The translations under genes were made by a program, and so were the position numbers. A stretch of DNA of 64,000 nt from Anaerobutyricum stercoris (lineage in GTDB: Bacteria > Bacillota > Clostridia > Lachnospirales > Lachnospiraceae), in the NCBI GenBank assembly GCA_019116455.1, contig DXBR01000042.1:1-64000 (forward strand). The letters are read 5' to 3'. This document shows positions 60,457 through 64,000 of this stretch, in pieces; position 1 is the first letter of the stretch; each line of letters opens with the position of its first letter. The notes under the pieces are model-generated. The model was not told the DNA's origin. It saw nothing but the letters and a program-made list of their open reading frames with translations, and did not search any database.

Positions 60457-61668
60457 ATGAAAATCATACACACGGCGGACTGGCATCTGGGTAAGAATCT
60501 GGAGAGTCACAGCCGTCTCCCGGAGCAGGAATTGTTTCTGAAAGATTTTGTCCGCATCTGTGAAAGAGAACAGGCGGATCTGATCCTCATTGCCGGAGAT
60601 ATTTATGATAATTATAATCCGCCTGCCATGGCTGAGCAGCTTTTTTATGATACATTGAAACAGCTTTCCCGGGACGGCGCCTGTATGACGGTGATCATTT
60701 CAGGTAATCATGATAACCCGGAGCGTCTGACCGCCTCCGGTCCCCTTGCCCAGGAACACGGTATCGTTATGGCGGGTACGCCCAACACCGTGATCCCTGC
60801 AGGACAATACGGAAAAAACCGCATTACCGGCAGCGGCCCCGGCTACATCCATGCAGAGATTGCCGGAGAAAAAGCCGATATTCTTCTGGTTCCGTTTCCC
60901 AGCGAAAAACGACTGGGAGAACTGTATCTGAACGCGGCGGACGAAGAAGCAAAAAAAGCGGAAAGTTATGAGCGCCGGATACGTCTGCTGTTTTCCCGGC
61001 TGGCAGAAGAATTTCGTCCGGACGCCATTCATCTTGTCATGAGCCATCTCTTTGTCATGAACAGCACCGGGGATGGTTCGGAGAGAAGCGTACAGCTCGG
61101 CGGCAGCTATCTCCTGCCCGGGGATATTTTCCCGGAACAGGCCGACTATATCGCACTGGGCCACGTCCATAAACCGCAGCAGGTGCCCGGACGCCAGAAC
61201 GCCCTCTACAGCGGCTCTCCCCTTCATTATAACCAGCGGGAAATCTCTTTTGGCAATCGAATCATCGCCGTCACAGCGCATCCTGGTCTTTCCTGCCAGC
61301 TGCAGAGCATTCCTCTCCCGGTTTACAAACCTATAGAAATCTGGCGCTGTAAAAGCCCGGAAGAAGCTCTCGCCCGCTGTGAAGAACACTCCGGCGAAGA
61401 TTCCTGGGTTTATATGGAGATTGAAACTGACCATTACATTCACGAGGAGGATATCCGGGCCATGAAAAAACTGAAGGCAGACATCCTGTCCATCCGCCCT
61501 GTCTTCCCGGAAGACGCCGGTTCCCCGCACACCTCTGAGCCCATGGAAGACCTGCCTTTTGAGGTTCTCGTGAAAAACTATTATAGAAAGAAGTTCCAGA
61601 CAGAGATGGATCAGGAGACCCTGGATCTCCTTCTGGAAATCATGCAGGATGAGGAGGATCTGCCATGA
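60457..61668 (+). CDS. sbcD: Exonuclease subunit SbcD
   Basis: A 403-residue Mre11-like nuclease of the SbcCD complex that cuts hairpins and blocked ends. The metallophosphatase motifs are HTADWHLGKNLE, LILIAGDIYDNYNPP, VIISGNHDNPERL and YIALGHVHKPQ. Start ATG at 60457 follows AGAAGG; earlier in-frame codons lack a site. Promoter uncertain: TTGCAA and TATAAG at 60397-60423 are only 15 bases apart. The stop overlaps the sbcC start by four bases (ATGA). Confidence 0.95.
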   Translation: MKIIHTADWHLGKNLESHSRLPEQELFLKDFVRICEREQADLILIAGDIYDNYNPPAMAEQLFYDTLKQLSRDGACMTVIISGNHDNPERLTASGPLAQEHGIVMAGTPNTVIPAGQYGKNRITGSGPGYIHAEIAGEKADILLVPFPSEKRLGELYLNAADEEAKKAESYERRIRLLFSRLAEEFRPDAIHLVMSHLFVMNSTGDGSERSVQLGGSYLLPGDIFPEQADYIALGHVHKPQQVPGRQNALYSGSPLHYNQREISFGNRIIAVTAHPGLSCQLQSIPLPVYKPIEIWRCKSPEEALARCEEHSGEDSWVYMEIETDHYIHEEDIRAMKKLKADILSIRPVFPEDAGSPHTSEPMEDLPFEVLVKNYYRKKFQTEMDQETLDLLLEIMQDEEDLP

Positions 61669-64000
61669 GACCACTTAAACTGACCCTGCGGGGTATCAAC
61701 AGCTACCGAAAAGAGCAGACTATTGATTTTGAGACATTGACCTCCGCCGGATTATTCGGTATATTCGGCCCCACCGGCAGCGGTAAATCCAGCATTCTGG
61801 ACGCCATAACTCTGGCTCTGTACGCCAGACTTCCCCGTTCCACCAAAAACTTTATAACCATCAATGAAGAGACGGCCGCTGTCTCCTTTCTGTTTTCCAT
61901 CACCACAACAGAAACCCACATATACCGGGTGGAACGCGCTTTCCGCTATCATAAGGGAAACGCCGGCTCCACAGTGCGCAACACCGGCGCTTCTCTGGCA
62001 GATATGACAGAAGACCAGCCCCGGATTCTAGCAGACCGCCCCACGGAGGTAACACAGGAATGCATTCGTCTGCTGGGCCTGAACAGCGACGATTTCATGC
62101 GAACCGTCGTTCTTCCTCAGGGACAGTTCAGCGAATTTCTCAAGCTTAAAAACGCCGAACGCCGCAGCATGCTGCAGCGTATTTTCCATCTGGAACAGTA
62201 TGGCATGGATCTTACCCAGAAAATTTCCTCCGCCAGGCAGAAGCAGGAACTCCTTCTCAGCAATCTGGACGGACAGGTGCAGATGTTTGAGAATATCTCC
62301 AGAGAAACTCTGCAGGAACTGAAAGAAAAATACGCCGCTCTCATCAAAAGCATGAAAAAAACTACCGAAAAAAAGGAGGAAGCCGCCCGGGCATTCCAGG
62401 AAGCGGATGCCGTTCGTTCCCTTCTCATTGAATACGAACCCGTCAGGAAAAAGTATGAAGAGGCTCTTCAGAAGATGCCAGCCATGGATGAAAAGGAACA
62501 ACGGCTCAATCTCGGAAAACGCGCCGCGCAGGTCCGCCCTTTTGCCGCGCAGGCGGAAAAAAGCAAACAGGATGCTGAAGATGCACAGCGGACTCTTTCA
62601 CAGGTACAGAGGGAATTACAGACTCTCCTTTCTTCCTGCCGTCAGCTTCAGGAAGAAAAAGAAGCAGCCGCTGAAGCCTATGCTTTGCATCTGCCAACAT
62701 TATTACAGCAGGAACAGAATTTTCTGCATGCCATAGAACAGAGTCAGTCCATTCATACATGGATGAACCGGCAGAAAGAAACTGAGGAACAGCTTCTCGA
62801 TATGCAGAAAAAGTTGTCTGTGCTCCATCAGAAAGAAGATGAATTCCGACGTGAAGAAAACAGACTTCAGGAAACCATTTTGTCAAAAGAACAAAAGGCT
62901 GCAAAGATCAAACCGTCCCGCGAGGAGCTCCACAGTCTGGAACAAGGGCATATTCTGGAAGAGAGCTATCGGGAAAAACGCGGCCTTTATGAAGAAGCCA
63001 GACAGGAGACGCAGGAACTGAGGCGTCTGCTGGAAGCCGAACAGTCCGAACTCTCCTGCCTCACCGGACAGCTCACATCCATACATGATACAGCCCGCCG
63101 ATATCTCACCATACAGCAGGAGCAGCTTGCCGAACTTTCTGTGCAGCTTGCAGCGCTCACAAAGGCCAAGGTTTCCGTTCAGAAAGACACGGAAGAATTA
63201 CAGAACAGACATATGGCGCTGACGTTAAGAAGCCGTCTGAAAGATGGGGATATATGCCCGGTCTGCGGCGGTATTCATCATAAAGACCACGGCATGCATC
63301 CGGACAAGGTCATCGCAGAAAGCTCCCCGGACACAGCGGAGCTTTCCGATGATGCGTCAGTACTCCTTCAGATACAACATTTACAAAGCAATGCAGAAGA
63401 ACTAACCCGACAGGAAAAAGAACTGGAAGATTCCCGGAGAAAAACAGAGGAACAGATTGCCTCCGCTTCCCGGAATCTGGAAACGATCCATCATCTTCTT
63501 CCGGAGCTATCCGCTGCTTTTGATACTGATAATTCCGCCTCTCCTTCCGGAACTGATGACCGCAGTGCCGTTGATTCTGCTGAGATTCCCGCTGCCGGTA
63601 ATTTTGACGCCGACACTCTCCGTCTGGAACTTCAGAATCTCTCCACACAGTTCCTTGCCTGCCGCGAACGGTTTATGCAGCGAAAAGAACAATATGACCG
63701 CCTGCTAAAACAAAATCGGGAGCAGTACAGCAGACTGCAGCAGTCAGGGCAGGAAATCCTCGCCCTTCGAAAGCAGTGGAATACAGAAAACTTTACCGAG
63801 ACTCTTGAAGCAAAACAGGCGGCGGAAAAGAACTATGATTCTTTGCAGGAAGAACTGCATTTTCTGCGGCAGCAGATGGAAAGCAGCCGGAAGGACAGAG
63901 AAGCTCTCACGGCAGAATCTCAGGCATTATCCGGACAGATTACGGCAGCCCGAAACAACATCACCCACTTCCGCACACTCATCGGAGAGGCCGAGCAAAA
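61665..64000 (+). CDS. sbcC: Exonuclease subunit SbcC, 5' part, cut by window edge
   Basis: The Rad50-like ATPase partner of SbcD. About 778 codons are visible. The N-terminal Walker A is GPTGSGKSSILDA near residue 36, and a long coiled coil follows with the zinc-hook CPVCGG near residue 532. The protein continues beyond the window, where the second coiled coil, signature and Walker B should be. The start ATG at 61665 overlaps the sbcD stop, implying coupled translation. Confidence 0.95.
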   Translation, partial: MRPLKLTLRGINSYRKEQTIDFETLTSAGLFGIFGPTGSGKSSILDAITLALYARLPRSTKNFITINEETAAVSFLFSITTTETHIYRVERAFRYHKGNAGSTVRNTGASLADMTEDQPRILADRPTEVTQECIRLLGLNSDDFMRTVVLPQGQFSEFLKLKNAERRSMLQRIFHLEQYGMDLTQKISSARQKQELLLSNLDGQVQMFENISRETLQELKEKYAALIKSMKKTTEKKEEAARAFQEADAVRSLLIEYEPVRKKYEEALQKMPAMDEKEQRLNLGKRAAQVRPFAAQAEKSKQDAEDAQRTLSQVQRELQTLLSSCRQLQEEKEAAAEAYALHLPTLLQQEQNFLHAIEQSQSIHTWMNRQKETEEQLLDMQKKLSVLHQKEDEFRREENRLQETILSKEQKAAKIKPSREELHSLEQGHILEESYREKRGLYEEARQETQELRRLLEAEQSELSCLTGQLTSIHDTARRYLTIQQEQLAELSVQLAALTKAKVSVQKDTEELQNRHMALTLRSRLKDGDICPVCGGIHHKDHGMHPDKVIAESSPDTAELSDDASVLLQIQHLQSNAEELTRQEKELEDSRRKTEEQIASASRNLETIHHLLPELSAAFDTDNSASPSGTDDRSAVDSAEIPAAGNFDADTLRLELQNLSTQFLACRERFMQRKEQYDRLLKQNREQYSRLQQSGQEILALRKQWNTENFTETLEAKQAAEKNYDSLQEELHFLRQQMESSRKDREALTAESQALSGQITAARNNITHFRTLIGEAEQ

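Overview
The window is a stretch of chromosome from a Gram-positive anaerobe of the class Clostridia, most probably a Lachnospiraceae-like gut Firmicute. Supporting signs are strong AGGAGG-type ribosome-binding sites on almost every gene, a phosphofructokinase with PPi-type motifs, split purine genes (stand-alone AICAR transformylase plus a PurO-type IMP cyclohydrolase), an EFR1-type flavodoxin/ferredoxin, C_GCAxxG and DUF2284 proteins, and the tepA-ftsK order known from Bacillus. No prophage, insertion sequence, rRNA or CRISPR array was seen. Most genes lie on the minus strand, and both window ends cut a gene (topB on the left, sbcC on the right).

Layout. 1-1310: 5' part of a type III topoisomerase. 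1440-8833: a catabolic cluster read leftwards, namely a 2Fe-2S ferredoxin, a large FAD/4Fe-4S oxidoreductase, a BFD-like 2Fe-2S protein, a DAO-family FAD oxidase, an ornithine-cyclodeaminase-family protein, an AraC regulator, a PII protein and an amino-acid/polyamine permease. It resembles opine oxidase/sarcosine oxidase systems. A near-perfect sigma-54 promoter (8947-8962) with an upstream TGT-N10-ACA element precedes it. 9120-10655: divergent LUD protein and serine hydrolase. 10793-17158: glyA, radA, a small unknown protein, clpC and a GntR regulator. 17327-24647: tepA, ftsK, folD, rimO, pgsA and pncC. 24926-33805: HAD phosphatase, orphan solute-binding lipoprotein, a degenerate HsdM/HsdS-like pair without a nuclease, EFR1 ferredoxin, PspC, DD-carboxypeptidase, Zn-dependent PLC-like protein and PPi-type PFK.

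33908-42935: DUF1015, DUF1638 and ABC-F genes, a tRNA-Leu, two exported cell-envelope proteins, then infC-rpmI-rplT behind a long structured leader and a textbook sigma-A promoter, and a dCMP deaminase. 43067-47370: a threonine/lysine-branch operon (ACT regulator, hom, apgM-like, lysC). 47666-50316: HD hydrolase and a divergent EF-G paralogue. 50701-53118: tyrA-aroA. 53217-64000: DUF2284, the split purH pair, a lipoprotein, small metabolic genes, an EamA transporter, a relB-type antitoxin with a deleted toxin remnant, and sbcD-sbcC.

Most of the window is core metabolism. The least explained parts are the sigma-54-linked oxidase cluster with its PII protein, the degenerate methylase/specificity pair at 26607-28581, the EF-G paralogue with altered GTPase motifs, and the apgM-like gene in the threonine operon. 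All assignments come from reading the sequence; no database search was run.
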